A stretch of 64,000 nucleotides of DNA, from NCBI RefSeq assembly GCF_003625475.1, contig NZ_RAIQ01000010.1:1-64000 (forward strand), read 5' to 3'. Of the stretch, positions 54,745 through 63,966 are shown piece after piece. This DNA comes from Butyrivibrio sp. X503 (lineage in GTDB: Bacteria > Bacillota > Clostridia > Lachnospirales > Lachnospiraceae). The position numbers were made by a program, and so were the translations under genes. The notes under the pieces were generated by a model. It saw only the letters and a program-made list of their open reading frames with translations, made no database searches and was not told the origin of the DNA. Position 1 is the first letter of the stretch. The number at the start of each line of letters is the position of its first letter.

Positions 54745-56385
54745 TTGAAAAGAAAATTCGCTTTTAAAAGTCTGCTGTCACTAGCAGTAGCGGGCACCCT
54801 CTTCTGCGGCAGCGCCATTTCTGCATTTGCGGAAGATACCGGAGATTACAAAGTACAAACGCCTAATCCCGAAGATGAAACCACTCTTGAAACAATAGCT
54901 AAAAAATATAATAATGATCTATCCAATAAAGTAGTTATCGTTTCATCGAACGACACTCATGGAGCAATACTTCAATTTGCTTATTTTGCAGCCATAAAAA
55001 ACTATTTTGAAAAAGACTTAAAAGCGTCGGGAGTCCTTCTTGTTGATTCCGGTGATTTCTGTGAAGATAAAAAAGAAAAGGATAGTAAAGTTAACGGAGA
55101 AAAAGAAAAGTTAAGAATAGCAGACTATAAACTATTTGGATATTTATCTGAAGCCAAACATCCGGAAAGATCAGTAGAACTAATGAATGCTGCCGGATAT
55201 GATTATGCTTGTCTTGGAAACCATGAATTTGATAAAGGCGAAGGAACTTTTAATACACTTGTATCTAACGCAGATTTCCAAATTCTGGATGCAAATATAA
55301 CCAATAACGGTAAATATAATTTTAAAGATAATGCTATTGCCACTTTCGAAAAAAGTCCATTAAAAATCGGATTATTCGGTTTGGACACACATGAAATTGA
55401 GGCCTCACTCAAAAACATAAAAGGACTGAGTGTAAAAACCGGAAAAGACCTATATAATTGCGCTGCAGAACAGGTAATAGACTTAAAGCAGCAAAACGCA
55501 GATCTTATTGTATGTCTTTCACACTTAGGCTTGCAAAAAGATTTTGTTAAAAACAAAAACAATCATAATGATGTTGGAGAAGGCGGAAAAAGAAGCGTCG
55601 ATGTATATGCTGTAGTTCCGGAAAAAGTAAAAGAAATATCTAAAAATGAAATAGAAGGTCAAATCGACCTCATGCTTGATGCTCACTCCCATACTGCAAT
55701 ATTCGCCGGAGCAAATAATGAACCTATTATGTCCGGACAGATATGGGGTAACTTCCTTGGTATTACAATAATTGACAATGAATCCAAACAAATGGATAGA
55801 TATCTCCTTTCAGATCAAAACTACGAGAAAATATTTGGAACTACCGCTGAAGAACGTGTATCAAACCTTAAGGCTCATGGTGCCGGTGAAGTAATCAAGC
55901 TTCTTGAAGAATACACAGGCAAAGACGCCGAAACACTCTTCGATTACGATTATAACGGTAATTCTTCAAGCGATAAGAACCCCGGCAATACCGGCAGACA
56001 CGGCAAAAACGGTAAGGACGACAAAAACGACAAAAACAACAAGAATGATAAATACGGCAGACACGGTCGAAATTCCGGTAAGAACGACGACAAGAACAAT
56101 GGTAAGAACAACAATAGCAGATTCGGTAAGCGCAGCTTCGAGTACGATGAGGAAGATACCGAGTTTGAAGAAGAGATTGAGGCTGTAGAGGATTCTTCTG
56201 TAGAGGCAAGCACAACTGAGGAAGATGCTCAGATCACAAGCGAAGCCATTGATGAAAACAGCGCTACTCTCGACGAGCAGACTACAGACGAACCTACTGA
56301 TGAAGCTTCACAGGACAGCAGCGAAACTTCAGAACAGGATAACGCTGAACAGAGTGAAGAAACTGATGTAGAGCCTGCAGCTTGA
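54745..56385 (+). CDS. Secreted metallophosphatase of 5'-nucleotidase family, truncated form B
   Basis: 546 residues. TTG start with AGGAGGTGA upstream. Signal peptide to about residue 28 (ISAFAED). Motifs SNDTHGA, VDSGDFC, GNHEFD, SHLGL and DAHSHT are present (Ala replaces the usual Gly in the last). As in the preceding gene, the C-terminal nucleotidase domain is absent. A Lys/Asn/Gly/Asp-rich tract (about 410-470) is followed by an acidic tail of about 80 residues. Cotranscribed with form A (70-base gap). It should still hydrolyse phosphate esters; specificity is open. Confidence 0.82.
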   Translation: MKRKFAFKSLLSLAVAGTLFCGSAISAFAEDTGDYKVQTPNPEDETTLETIAKKYNNDLSNKVVIVSSNDTHGAILQFAYFAAIKNYFEKDLKASGVLLVDSGDFCEDKKEKDSKVNGEKEKLRIADYKLFGYLSEAKHPERSVELMNAAGYDYACLGNHEFDKGEGTFNTLVSNADFQILDANITNNGKYNFKDNAIATFEKSPLKIGLFGLDTHEIEASLKNIKGLSVKTGKDLYNCAAEQVIDLKQQNADLIVCLSHLGLQKDFVKNKNNHNDVGEGGKRSVDVYAVVPEKVKEISKNEIEGQIDLMLDAHSHTAIFAGANNEPIMSGQIWGNFLGITIIDNESKQMDRYLLSDQNYEKIFGTTAEERVSNLKAHGAGEVIKLLEEYTGKDAETLFDYDYNGNSSSDKNPGNTGRHGKNGKDDKNDKNNKNDKYGRHGRNSGKNDDKNNGKNNNSRFGKRSFEYDEEDTEFEEEIEAVEDSSVEASTTEEDAQITSEAIDENSATLDEQTTDEPTDEASQDSSETSEQDNAEQSEETDVEPAA

Positions 56386-56470
56386 TAAAACCAAATTTCC
56401 ATTGTAACTGATATCTCACCGCTTCGGCGGAAAAAACACATAAAAATAATTGCGTAGATACATAAATATA

Positions 56471-56525
56471 TAAAAAAGAGCACAGCCCTTTTGATACGGT
56501 CCAAAAGGTGTTGTGCTCTTTCTTA
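56471..56525. terminator. Bidirectional terminator
   Basis: Long stem (AAAGAGCACA paired with TGTGCTCTTT, extended by CCTTTTG / CAAAAGG) between the convergent nucleotidase and aguB genes, with A and T tracts on either side. Confidence 0.85.
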
Positions 56526-56563
56526 TTTAAAACAATCATCACTGCTCTTATATCAAACAATTG

Positions 56564-57463
56564 TCACTTTACAAGGTCTCCGTAGCAAGAAGGCCTTCTG
56601 TCTCTAAATAGTCCCCATGAAGATCTCATCTTTTTAATCTCTTCAAAATCATACTCGGCATAGATAATCTCTTCCTTGTCGCGACTTGCTTTGGCGATAA
56701 CATCGCCCGTCTGATCCGTAAGGAAGCTGCTTCCGTAGAAGCATAACGAAGACTTCTGACCGCCGTTTTCCTCACAAGGCTCAACATCCTCTTTTCCGAT
56801 TCTGTTTGCTGCGGCAACGGGTATGATATTTGCAGCGGAATGTCCCTGCATCGTTCTCATCCAATGGCCTGAACTATCCACATCAAGAATCGGTTCCGAA
56901 CCGATCGCTGTAGGATACAGGATAATATCAGCTCCGCCAAGTGCGAGGCACCTCGCTGTCTCAGGGAACCACTGATCCCAGCAGATTCCGACACCGATAT
57001 TTCCGGCGAAAGTCTTAAATACTTTAAAGCCTGTATTTCCGGGAGTAAAATAAAACTTCTCCTGATAATAGTGATCGTCCGGAATATGAGTTTTTCTGTA
57101 AACTCCGACAATCTTGCCGTCAGCGTCTATCATCGCAACGGAATTATAAAAAACATTCTCATCCTTTTCAAAAACGCTTATCGGCATGACCACTTTGTTT
57201 TCCTTGCAGAACTCACTAAAATACTTAACTGCAGGATTATCAAGAATCGGAACCGCAAGCTCATAGTAGTCATATCTTCTCTCCTGGCAGAAATATTTTC
57301 TTTCAAAAAGCTCTGACAAAAGAATTATCTTTGCGCCGTTATCTGCCGCTTTTTTAGCAAGCTCTGCGGCTTTCTTTATACTGTTTTCAACCTGCTCTTT
57401 ATCGGACGCACATGGCGCTCCGCAGGCGTATTGGATACATGCAACTTTCGTAAGTGACATCAT
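56564..57463 (-). CDS. aguB: N-carbamoylputrescine amidase
   Basis: 299 residues, family length. Nitrilase-superfamily catalytic triad: Glu in LLSELFERKYFCQ, Lys in YRKTHIPDD and Cys in GVGICWDQWFPE. The FERKYFCQ pattern is typical of plant and bacterial AguB. It hydrolyses N-carbamoylputrescine to putrescine, CO2 and ammonia. Last gene of the polyamine operon, directly after agmatine deiminase, which makes its substrate. Confidence 0.94.
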   Translation of the reverse strand: MMSLTKVACIQYACGAPCASDKEQVENSIKKAAELAKKAADNGAKIILLSELFERKYFCQERRYDYYELAVPILDNPAVKYFSEFCKENKVVMPISVFEKDENVFYNSVAMIDADGKIVGVYRKTHIPDDHYYQEKFYFTPGNTGFKVFKTFAGNIGVGICWDQWFPETARCLALGGADIILYPTAIGSEPILDVDSSGHWMRTMQGHSAANIIPVAAANRIGKEDVEPCEENGGQKSSLCFYGSSFLTDQTGDVIAKASRDKEEIIYAEYDFEEIKKMRSSWGLFRDRRPSCYGDLVK

Positions 57464-57530
57464 CCCTCTCCTTTATTTGCATTCTTAATTATCACTCTAT
57501 TTATGTATATCAAGTAGCTATTTATGACTA

Positions 57531-58679
57531 TTATCCACGCGGTATTTGCTGCGTGATACAGTGAATATTTCCTCCGCCGAGCAAAATATCCCTCGCGGGA
57601 ATTCCAATCACTTCCCTACCTGGGCACAGCTTCTTAAGTATCTCCAGCGCCCTCTTATCGCTGTTCTCATTCGCACCGCCAAACATCGGAACAAGCACAG
57701 CGCCATTTATATAGTAGTAATTGACATAACTCGCAGCAAGTCTCTCACCGACCTCGCGGAAATCCTCGCCCTCTTCAAACTCATAGTTATCAAGGTCTCT
57801 TTCCGTGATCAAAATACGATGATCCGGGATTGGAAGCTTGTGGATCACAATCTCTCTGCCCTTCGCATCCTTCTGCGACTTAAGATATTCATAAGAGGCA
57901 AAAGAAAGCTCGTACTGCGGATCGTTCCTGTCATCCGTCCACGCAAGCACAACCTCACCGGGCGCCACAAACGCGCACACATTGTCGACATGCTCGTTGG
58001 TCTCGTCGTTGTAGATTCCCCTCGGAAGCCACAATATCTTTTCCGCTCCAAGATAAATCTTTAACTTCTCTTCTATCTCTTCTTTGGACAGCGACGGATT
58101 CCTTCCCTTACTCAAAAGACAACTCTCCGTCACCATAACCGTTCCTTCGCCGTCGGAATGGATTGATCCGCCCTCAAGAACAAAAGGCGCAGCGTCATAA
58201 CAGTCATAGCCCGCATGCTCCATAAACTTACAAGCAAGCGCATCGTCCTTATCCCAATCGGCATAGAGCCCATCATACTCTCCGCCCCATGCGTTAAAGC
58301 TCCAGTTGATGCCTCTGACCGATCCGTCTCCGTCAACAACAAAAGTCGGTCCGACATCCCTTGCCCAGGCATCGTCCGAATCTATCGCAATTACTTCTTT
58401 TCTCATGTCAAACTCAGAACGAGAAAGACCTGTCGCAGGAAAAAGACTCTCCAAAAAACCGCACGCCTCATCATAAAAATCCGAAGAAACAGCCAAAAAA
58501 AGCTTCTCCCTCTTCATGATCTCGGTGTGGATCCTGCCGAAAGAATTAAGCGCTCCGCTCCTGTCTTTTCCCCAGCTTCCGGGACGAGTCGGATATATCA
58601 TAAGGGTTCCTTCATGCTCCGCAAACTCCGCGGGCATAAAGAAACCGTCTTTGTCAGGTGTTGTATGTAACCTCTTCAT
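57531..58679 (-). CDS. aguA: Agmatine deiminase
   Basis: 382 residues, family length. Peptidyl-arginine-deiminase fold with DDAWARDVGPTFVV, VLEGGSIHSDGEGT, the TNEHVDN motif and catalytic Cys in GGGNIHCITQQIPRG at the C-terminus. It converts agmatine to N-carbamoylputrescine and ammonia. It sits between the carboxyspermidine decarboxylase and AguB genes with short gaps. Confidence 0.96.
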   Translation of the reverse strand: MKRLHTTPDKDGFFMPAEFAEHEGTLMIYPTRPGSWGKDRSGALNSFGRIHTEIMKREKLFLAVSSDFYDEACGFLESLFPATGLSRSEFDMRKEVIAIDSDDAWARDVGPTFVVDGDGSVRGINWSFNAWGGEYDGLYADWDKDDALACKFMEHAGYDCYDAAPFVLEGGSIHSDGEGTVMVTESCLLSKGRNPSLSKEEIEEKLKIYLGAEKILWLPRGIYNDETNEHVDNVCAFVAPGEVVLAWTDDRNDPQYELSFASYEYLKSQKDAKGREIVIHKLPIPDHRILITERDLDNYEFEEGEDFREVGERLAASYVNYYYINGAVLVPMFGGANENSDKRALEILKKLCPGREVIGIPARDILLGGGNIHCITQQIPRG

Positions 58680-58694
58680 ATATGTTCCTATAAA

Positions 58695-59879
58695 TCACAA
58701 TCTCATCTTGAAGTCGTCGTAACCAAAGCGCTTAAGCACCTCAACCTCGCCGTCATCATGCATTATATCGATATCGGGAAGCGGCATTCCGTTAAAAGTA
58801 TTGTTCTTGACCATGCTGTAGATCGCCATATCCTCAAAATACAGCCTGTCGCCGATTCCGATCTCTTTATCAAAACTGTAGTCGCCTATAATATCCCCCG
58901 CAAGGCACGTCCTCGACGAAAGCCTGTACGTATTGGCAAGCTCTCCCGCTTCACCGCTGTCACGAAGCGGCGGCCTATACGGCATCTCAAGAACGTCAGG
59001 CATGTGACAAGCCGCCGAAGTATCAAGAATAAGCACAGGATACTTCTCCGTCTTAACAATGTCCATCACGGTCGTCACAAGAAGTCCCGCGTCAAGCGCG
59101 ATCGCTTCGCCCGGCTCAAGATAAACATCGATACCGTAAGTATCTTTTATCCTCTTAACAAGCTTAATAAGCCCTTCTCTGTCGTAATCTTCCTTGGTTA
59201 TGTGATGTCCGCCGCCAAGGTTGATCCACTTGATCTTGCCCTCTTCGCCTTTTCTTGTAGGGAAGAATCGTTTAAAAGAGCTTTCGACTTCAAGAAATGT
59301 CTTTTCAAGCGGCTCAAATCCCTGTTCGCACAATGTATGGAAATGAAGCCCCGAAACGCCCTTGGGAAGCATGTCTCCAAGATCCGTGTTTCTTATTCCG
59401 AGCCTTGACCCCGAAGCACACGGATCATAGATCTCATGCCCTTCCTGCGTGCTGTACTCGGGATTTATTCGAAGCCCCACAAAGAGACGTCCGTTTTTGA
59501 CATTCTTCTCCCAGACTTCTCTGTGATGCTCAAGCTGCGTAAGTGAATTAAAGACCATGTGGTCGCAGATCTCACACAGCTCCTTTATCTCATCATCATT
59601 AAAAGCAGGCTCAAAAACATGATTTTCGATCTTGCGCTTCCCCTTTAAAGGTTCAACCATCTCTTCTTTTGCAAGCCTTGCTTCATATAACCCCGAAGCC
59701 GTAGCTCCGGACAAATACTCACCTATCATAGGATAAGTCTTATATGCGGAAAAAGCCTTCTGCGCAAGAAGTATCTTGGCACCCGACTCTTTCTGCACAT
59801 AGCTTAAGATCTCAAGGTTTTCTTTTAATTTCTTTTCATCAATTACATAAGCAGGAGTTGTGATCTCCGATATCTTCAT
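58695..59879 (-). CDS. nspC: Carboxy(nor)spermidine decarboxylase
   Basis: 394 residues. Fold-type III PLP decarboxylase with Lys in ILLAQKAFSAY, the glycine loop around WINLGGGHHITKEDYD, the EPGEA motif and CLAGDIIGDY near the catalytic Cys. It decarboxylates carboxyspermidine (or carboxynorspermidine) to the final triamine. With putrescine made by this operon, spermidine is the likely product. It follows its partner dehydrogenase gene. Confidence 0.93.
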   Translation of the reverse strand: MKISEITTPAYVIDEKKLKENLEILSYVQKESGAKILLAQKAFSAYKTYPMIGEYLSGATASGLYEARLAKEEMVEPLKGKRKIENHVFEPAFNDDEIKELCEICDHMVFNSLTQLEHHREVWEKNVKNGRLFVGLRINPEYSTQEGHEIYDPCASGSRLGIRNTDLGDMLPKGVSGLHFHTLCEQGFEPLEKTFLEVESSFKRFFPTRKGEEGKIKWINLGGGHHITKEDYDREGLIKLVKRIKDTYGIDVYLEPGEAIALDAGLLVTTVMDIVKTEKYPVLILDTSAACHMPDVLEMPYRPPLRDSGEAGELANTYRLSSRTCLAGDIIGDYSFDKEIGIGDRLYFEDMAIYSMVKNNTFNGMPLPDIDIMHDDGEVEVLKRFGYDDFKMRL

Positions 59880-59936
59880 CCGTTTTCTCCCAGAGTTTCA
59901 ATATGCAGTCAAACCGCTGCTTCTATGCACGTAGCG

Positions 59937-61199
59937 TCAATCCACAAGAGCGGGATTCTCATCAACCACCCAAGGAAGTCCGTACTCATTAAGCATCTCC
60001 ATGTAAGGATCGGGATCGAACTCATCCGTTGTGTATACACCGGGTTTCTTCCACTGTCCGTTAACAACAAGAGCAGTTCCGATCATCGCAGGCACACCTG
60101 TTGTGTAGCTGATAGCCTGGCTTCCGAGCTCCTTGTAGCATTCCTGATGATCACATACATTGTAGATGTAAACTGTCTTTTCTTTTCCGTCCTTGATTCC
60201 GCGGAAGATACAGCCAATATTTGTCTTTCCGACTGTTCTCGGTCCAAGGCTTGCGGGATCGGGAAGAAGTGCCTTTAAGAACTGGATGGGCACGATTTCT
60301 TTTCCCTCAAAGTTAATGGGACTTGTTGAAAGCATTCCGACATCCTCAAGGCAACGCATATGATCAAGATAGCTCTGACCGAACGTCATGAAGAAACGGA
60401 TTCTTTTTACCTCGGGGAAGTTTCTTCCGAGAGCCTCGATCTCCTCGTGATGAAGAAGGTACATGTCCTTCTCTCCGACCTCAGGGAAGTTGTAAACTCT
60501 CTTGATCTCCATGGGCTTAGTCTCAACCCAGTGTCCGTCCTCCCAGTAGCTTCCGTTCGCACTAACTTCGCGAAGGTTGATCTCGGGATTAAAGTTGGTC
60601 GCAAAAGCGTAACCGTGGTCACCGCCGTTGCAATCAAGAATATCGATAGTGTGAATCTCGTCAAAATAATGCTTCTTGGCATAAGCGGTAAATACGCTTG
60701 TTACGCCGGGATCGAAGCCTGTTCCGAGAAGGCCTGTGATACCTGCCTCCTTGAACTTATCCATATAAGCCCACTGCCAGCTGTAGTCAAAATAAGCTGT
60801 GAAACCCTTTTCCTTACAGCGCTTCTCGTAAATCTCGCGCCACTTCGGATCATCCGTATCCTCAGGCTCATAGTTGGCTGTGTCGATATAATCAACCTTG
60901 CACTCAAGGCAAGCGTCCATGATAACAAGATCCTGATAAGGAAGCGCAACGTTAAGAACCGCGTCAGGCTGATACTCCTTGATAAGTGCGATCAGCTCAT
61001 TCACGTCATCGGCATTAACCGCCTTTGTTGTGATCTTTACGCTGCTTCCGCTCTTTTCGATCTTATCTTTTAAAGCGTCGCACTTGGAAACCGTGCGGCT
61101 TGCTATGCAAAGCTCCGTAAATGTCTTGCTGTTCTGACAGCACTTCTGTATTGCAACCTGTGCGACTCCGCCGCAACCAATAACAAGTAATCTGCTCAT
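59937..61199 (-). CDS. Carboxy(nor)spermidine dehydrogenase (saccharopine dehydrogenase family)
   Basis: 420 residues. N-terminal NADPH-binding MSRLLVIGCGGVAQVAIQKC, then ALPYQDLVIMDACLECKVDY and the C-terminal substrate domain. It condenses aspartate semialdehyde with putrescine (or diaminopropane) and reduces the adduct, giving carboxyspermidine. The start at 61199 has AAGGAG five bases before it; a longer frame lacks a site. Pairing with nspC makes the carboxyspermidine route certain in outline. Confidence 0.94.
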   Translation of the reverse strand: MSRLLVIGCGGVAQVAIQKCCQNSKTFTELCIASRTVSKCDALKDKIEKSGSSVKITTKAVNADDVNELIALIKEYQPDAVLNVALPYQDLVIMDACLECKVDYIDTANYEPEDTDDPKWREIYEKRCKEKGFTAYFDYSWQWAYMDKFKEAGITGLLGTGFDPGVTSVFTAYAKKHYFDEIHTIDILDCNGGDHGYAFATNFNPEINLREVSANGSYWEDGHWVETKPMEIKRVYNFPEVGEKDMYLLHHEEIEALGRNFPEVKRIRFFMTFGQSYLDHMRCLEDVGMLSTSPINFEGKEIVPIQFLKALLPDPASLGPRTVGKTNIGCIFRGIKDGKEKTVYIYNVCDHQECYKELGSQAISYTTGVPAMIGTALVVNGQWKKPGVYTTDEFDPDPYMEMLNEYGLPWVVDENPALVD

Positions 61200-61217
61200 A
61201 TATGCTCCTTTCTTATT

Positions 61218-61381
61218 AGATAACACGGATTGCTCCGCGCAAAGCGCTCTCGCAATCCTAAAAACATTCGGAAACCATGGGGCCCCTGCCCCACTAATTC
61301 CTCATGTTTTTCAGGTCATGAAGTAATTCGCCCACTTACAAGCAAGCTTGCAGTGGCCTCTTACTTATGACCGTGTTATCT
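61218..61381. repeat. Structured intergenic element with 11-bp terminal inverted repeats
   Basis: AGATAACACGG at 61218-61228 is exactly complementary to CCGTGTTATCT at 61371-61381. Inside are GGATTGC / GCAATCC arms around GCGC-AAA-GCGC, a GGGGCCCC-type repeat, GGTCATGAAGTAA / TTACTTATGACC arms, and a central CAAGCAAGCTTGC shared with 162-176. It overlaps the 3' end of speE. Could be a processed mRNA structure or a small degenerate mobile element. Confidence 0.55.
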
Positions 61382-62248
61382 AGACATATCCTCCTCTTCC
61401 TGTAATAAGTCTTCTACGTACTTGGGCAGCATGAACGCTCCCTTATGCAAATGCGTGGTGTAGTACCACGTCTTGATTCCTCTCTCATCCCATCTGTCAG
61501 GATTGAAATCCTTGAGCGGATGGTACTTCTTGCTGGCAAAACCAAAGAGCCAGTAACCTGCGGGGCATGTGGGGATATGCGCCTGATAAACCCTGTTAAC
61601 CGGGAATACTCTGAACGCCTTCCTGTGCATCGCTCTGCAGCTCTCCTCGTCCTCATCGTAGAACGGACTTCCGTGCTGATACACCATGATGCCGTCGTCG
61701 TGAAGCGCCTTGTAGCAGCTTCCGTAGAACTCCTTGGTAAAAAGACCTGCCTCATGGCCAAGGGGCTCGGTCGCATCGTTGATTATAAGATCATACATAT
61801 CCTCGCACTTACGAAGATACTTAAGTCCGTCCTGATAATAGATATGAACTCTGTCATCCTCAAGTCCGATCGCATTGTCCGGGAAATACTGCTTGCAGAC
61901 ATCCACAAACATGTTGTCCGGTTCAACAACGTCAATTACCTTGATCTCCTCATAGTGAGTAAGCTCTCTGGCAACACCTCCGTCGCCGCCACCAAGAACC
62001 AGGACTCTCTGAACCTTGGGGTGAACCGCCATCGGGACATGAACAATCATCTCATCATAAGTAAACTCATCCTTCTCGGAAAAGATAATATTACCGTCCG
62101 AAGTAAGGAACTTGCCAAACTCAGGTGAGTCAAAAACGTCTATTCTCTGAAATTCGCTGCTACCGGAAAAGAGCTGTTTGCTGATCCTGATGCTGATCTT
62201 AACGTTTCCGGTATGCATATCGCTAAACCAATAATCCATCTCTGCCAT
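61376..62248 (-). CDS. speE: Spermidine synthase-like aminopropyltransferase
   Basis: 290 residues, family length. N-terminal strand domain, then the Rossmann core with VLVLGGGDGGVARELTHYE, VVEPDNMFVD, the catalytic region INDATEPLGHEAGLFTKEFY. It transfers an aminopropyl group from decarboxylated SAM to putrescine or agmatine. No speD is in this window, although the operon also has the SAM-independent route; the acceptor is therefore uncertain. Second gene of the operon. Confidence 0.92.
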   Translation of the reverse strand: MAEMDYWFSDMHTGNVKISIRISKQLFSGSSEFQRIDVFDSPEFGKFLTSDGNIIFSEKDEFTYDEMIVHVPMAVHPKVQRVLVLGGGDGGVARELTHYEEIKVIDVVEPDNMFVDVCKQYFPDNAIGLEDDRVHIYYQDGLKYLRKCEDMYDLIINDATEPLGHEAGLFTKEFYGSCYKALHDDGIMVYQHGSPFYDEDEESCRAMHRKAFRVFPVNRVYQAHIPTCPAGYWLFGFASKKYHPLKDFNPDRWDERGIKTWYYTTHLHKGAFMLPKYVEDLLQEEEDMSR

Positions 62249-62331
62249 TATCGATCTCCTATAAACGCAACTATATAGCGTGTCTATAAACTATTATATC
62301 TTTTTAATCATCAAAAATCACTTAAGCATGA

Positions 62332-63780
62332 TCACTTGAGTACAAAAAGCTCGGAAATATCCTCACTCTCGGGCCCCTGCATGGAACAACCTTTTTCCCT
62401 TGCAGTCGTGATGTAGTCAAGTATCTCCTCCGTGATAACCTCACCCGGCGAAAGGATCGGTATTCCCGGCGGATAACACATAACAGACTCCGCACTTATC
62501 CTGCCGACTGAATTCTCGATAGAAACAGGCTCTTTTTCCGCATAAAAAGCTTCCTGAGGTGTCGCCTTAACAATAGGTGTCACGTACTCCGCAGAGAAAA
62601 AGCTCTGCTCAGGCTTGGAATAAAGTCTTCTGATATCGGCAAGCGCTCCCGCAAGTCTCTCAATATCCTGCAGCCTGTCGCCGATTGAAATATATGCCAT
62701 GACATTGGACAGATCACCAAACTCCATCTGAATGTCATATTCATCTCTCAGAAGGTCATAGACCTCGATACCTGTAAGACCGATGCTTCTGGTATTTACG
62801 ACAAGCTTAGTCTCATCGAAATCATATATGCTTCCGCCGTTAATAAGCTCATTGCCATAAGCGTAGTAGCCGCCGATATCGTTGATCTCTTCTCTCGCGT
62901 ACTGCGCCATCTTGGTTACTTTGGCAAAGCTGTCCGCTCCGTTGAGCGCAAGATTTCTTCTTGAAATATCAAGACTTCCGAGCAAAAGATAACTTGCACT
63001 CGTAGTCTGCGTAAGATTCACAACCCTACTGATATATCCGACATTAGCACCTTCTCCGCACAAAAGAACCGAGCTCTGCGTAAGACTTCCGCCCGACTTG
63101 TGCATACTTATCGCTGCCATGTCCGCACCCGCAGCCATAGCATTTAAAGGAAGTCCCGGTCCGAAATACAAATGCGTTCCGTGAGCCTCGTCAACAAGCG
63201 CCTTCATGCCATTCTTGTGAGCAAGCTCGACGATTGCCTTAATATCTGAACAGATACCGTAATAAGAAGGATTATTAATAAGGATAGCTTTCGCATCCGG
63301 ATTCTCTTTTACCGCCTTCTTAACGTCCGCAATCTCCATTCCGAGCGGGATTCCAAGCTTCGTATCAACTTTGGGATCGATATATACCGGAACCGCGCCG
63401 CAAAGAATAAGCGCATTGATCGCACTCTTGTGCACGTTCCTCGGCATGATGATCTTCTCGCCCTTTTTAACGGTAGAAAGAACCATCGCCTGAACCGCGC
63501 TCGTCGTTCCGTTGACCATCATGAACGCATGCGCTGCACCGAAAGCATCAGCCATGAGCTCCTCCGCATCCTTAATAACCGATACCGGATGACAAAGATT
63601 ATCAAGTGGCTTCATTGAATTAACGTCTACACTGACGCATCTATCTCCCAGGAAACTCACAAGCTCGGGATTACCTCTGCCCCTCTTGTGTCCCGGAACG
63701 TCAAAGGGAACAACCCTCTGCTTACGAAATCTCTCTATAGCCTCGTAGACAGGCGCTTTCTTTTGTCTGCTAAGGTCCAA
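62332..63780 (-). CDS. speA: Arginine decarboxylase, PLP fold-type I
   Basis: 482 residues. Orn/Lys/Arg decarboxylase major domain with VPFDVPGHKRGRGNPEL, FMMVNGTTSAVQAMVLS, VDEAHGTHLYF and the PLP Lys in AISMHKSGGSLTQSS; C-terminal domain to the end. Short (no N-terminal wing), like the Bacillus SpeA group. Context (agmatine deiminase, AguB) indicates arginine to agmatine. I place the start at the TTG 63780, nine bases after AGGAGG; a longer ATG frame to 63843 runs through the leader hairpin and has no site. Confidence 0.92.
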   Translation of the reverse strand: MDLSRQKKAPVYEAIERFRKQRVVPFDVPGHKRGRGNPELVSFLGDRCVSVDVNSMKPLDNLCHPVSVIKDAEELMADAFGAAHAFMMVNGTTSAVQAMVLSTVKKGEKIIMPRNVHKSAINALILCGAVPVYIDPKVDTKLGIPLGMEIADVKKAVKENPDAKAILINNPSYYGICSDIKAIVELAHKNGMKALVDEAHGTHLYFGPGLPLNAMAAGADMAAISMHKSGGSLTQSSVLLCGEGANVGYISRVVNLTQTTSASYLLLGSLDISRRNLALNGADSFAKVTKMAQYAREEINDIGGYYAYGNELINGGSIYDFDETKLVVNTRSIGLTGIEVYDLLRDEYDIQMEFGDLSNVMAYISIGDRLQDIERLAGALADIRRLYSKPEQSFFSAEYVTPIVKATPQEAFYAEKEPVSIENSVGRISAESVMCYPPGIPILSPGEVITEEILDYITTAREKGCSMQGPESEDISELFVLK

Positions 63781-63820
63781 CTTGCCGATCCTCCTACCAA
63801 ATAAAACTTCGCGAGTAAAA

Positions 63821-63850
63821 GGGAGCGGTGCGAGTCTTCGCACTACTCCC
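63821..63850 (-). promoter_or_regulatory. Leader hairpin upstream of speA
   Basis: On the minus strand GGGAG-(2)-GTGCGA-loop-TCGCAC-(2)-CTCCC followed by TTTT, about 40 bases before the speA start. It looks like an attenuator or intrinsic terminator placed in the leader of the polyamine operon. Confidence 0.5.
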
Positions 63851-63943
63851 CGTTAAAATCCAATTGTACAGTAAACTTATAATACTATATATTGCTTCAT
63901 TATGAAAGTAAAAAATTTGTATACAATCTTTTATTTGGCAAGC

Positions 63944-63966
63944 GCTGAAAAAAGCCTTTTTTCAGC
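63944..63966 (-). terminator. Terminator overlapping a stop codon
   Basis: Stem GCTGAAAAAA / TTTTTTCAGC; the TGA stop of the partial gene at the right edge lies inside the arm. Confidence 0.6.

Noticed and set aside
43810..56385. Sortase-anchored surface proteins
   Set aside because: No LPxTG, NPxTN or C-terminal hydrophobic/basic sorting tail in any of the secreted proteins, so no link to the sortase B gene at 16828 can be claimed.
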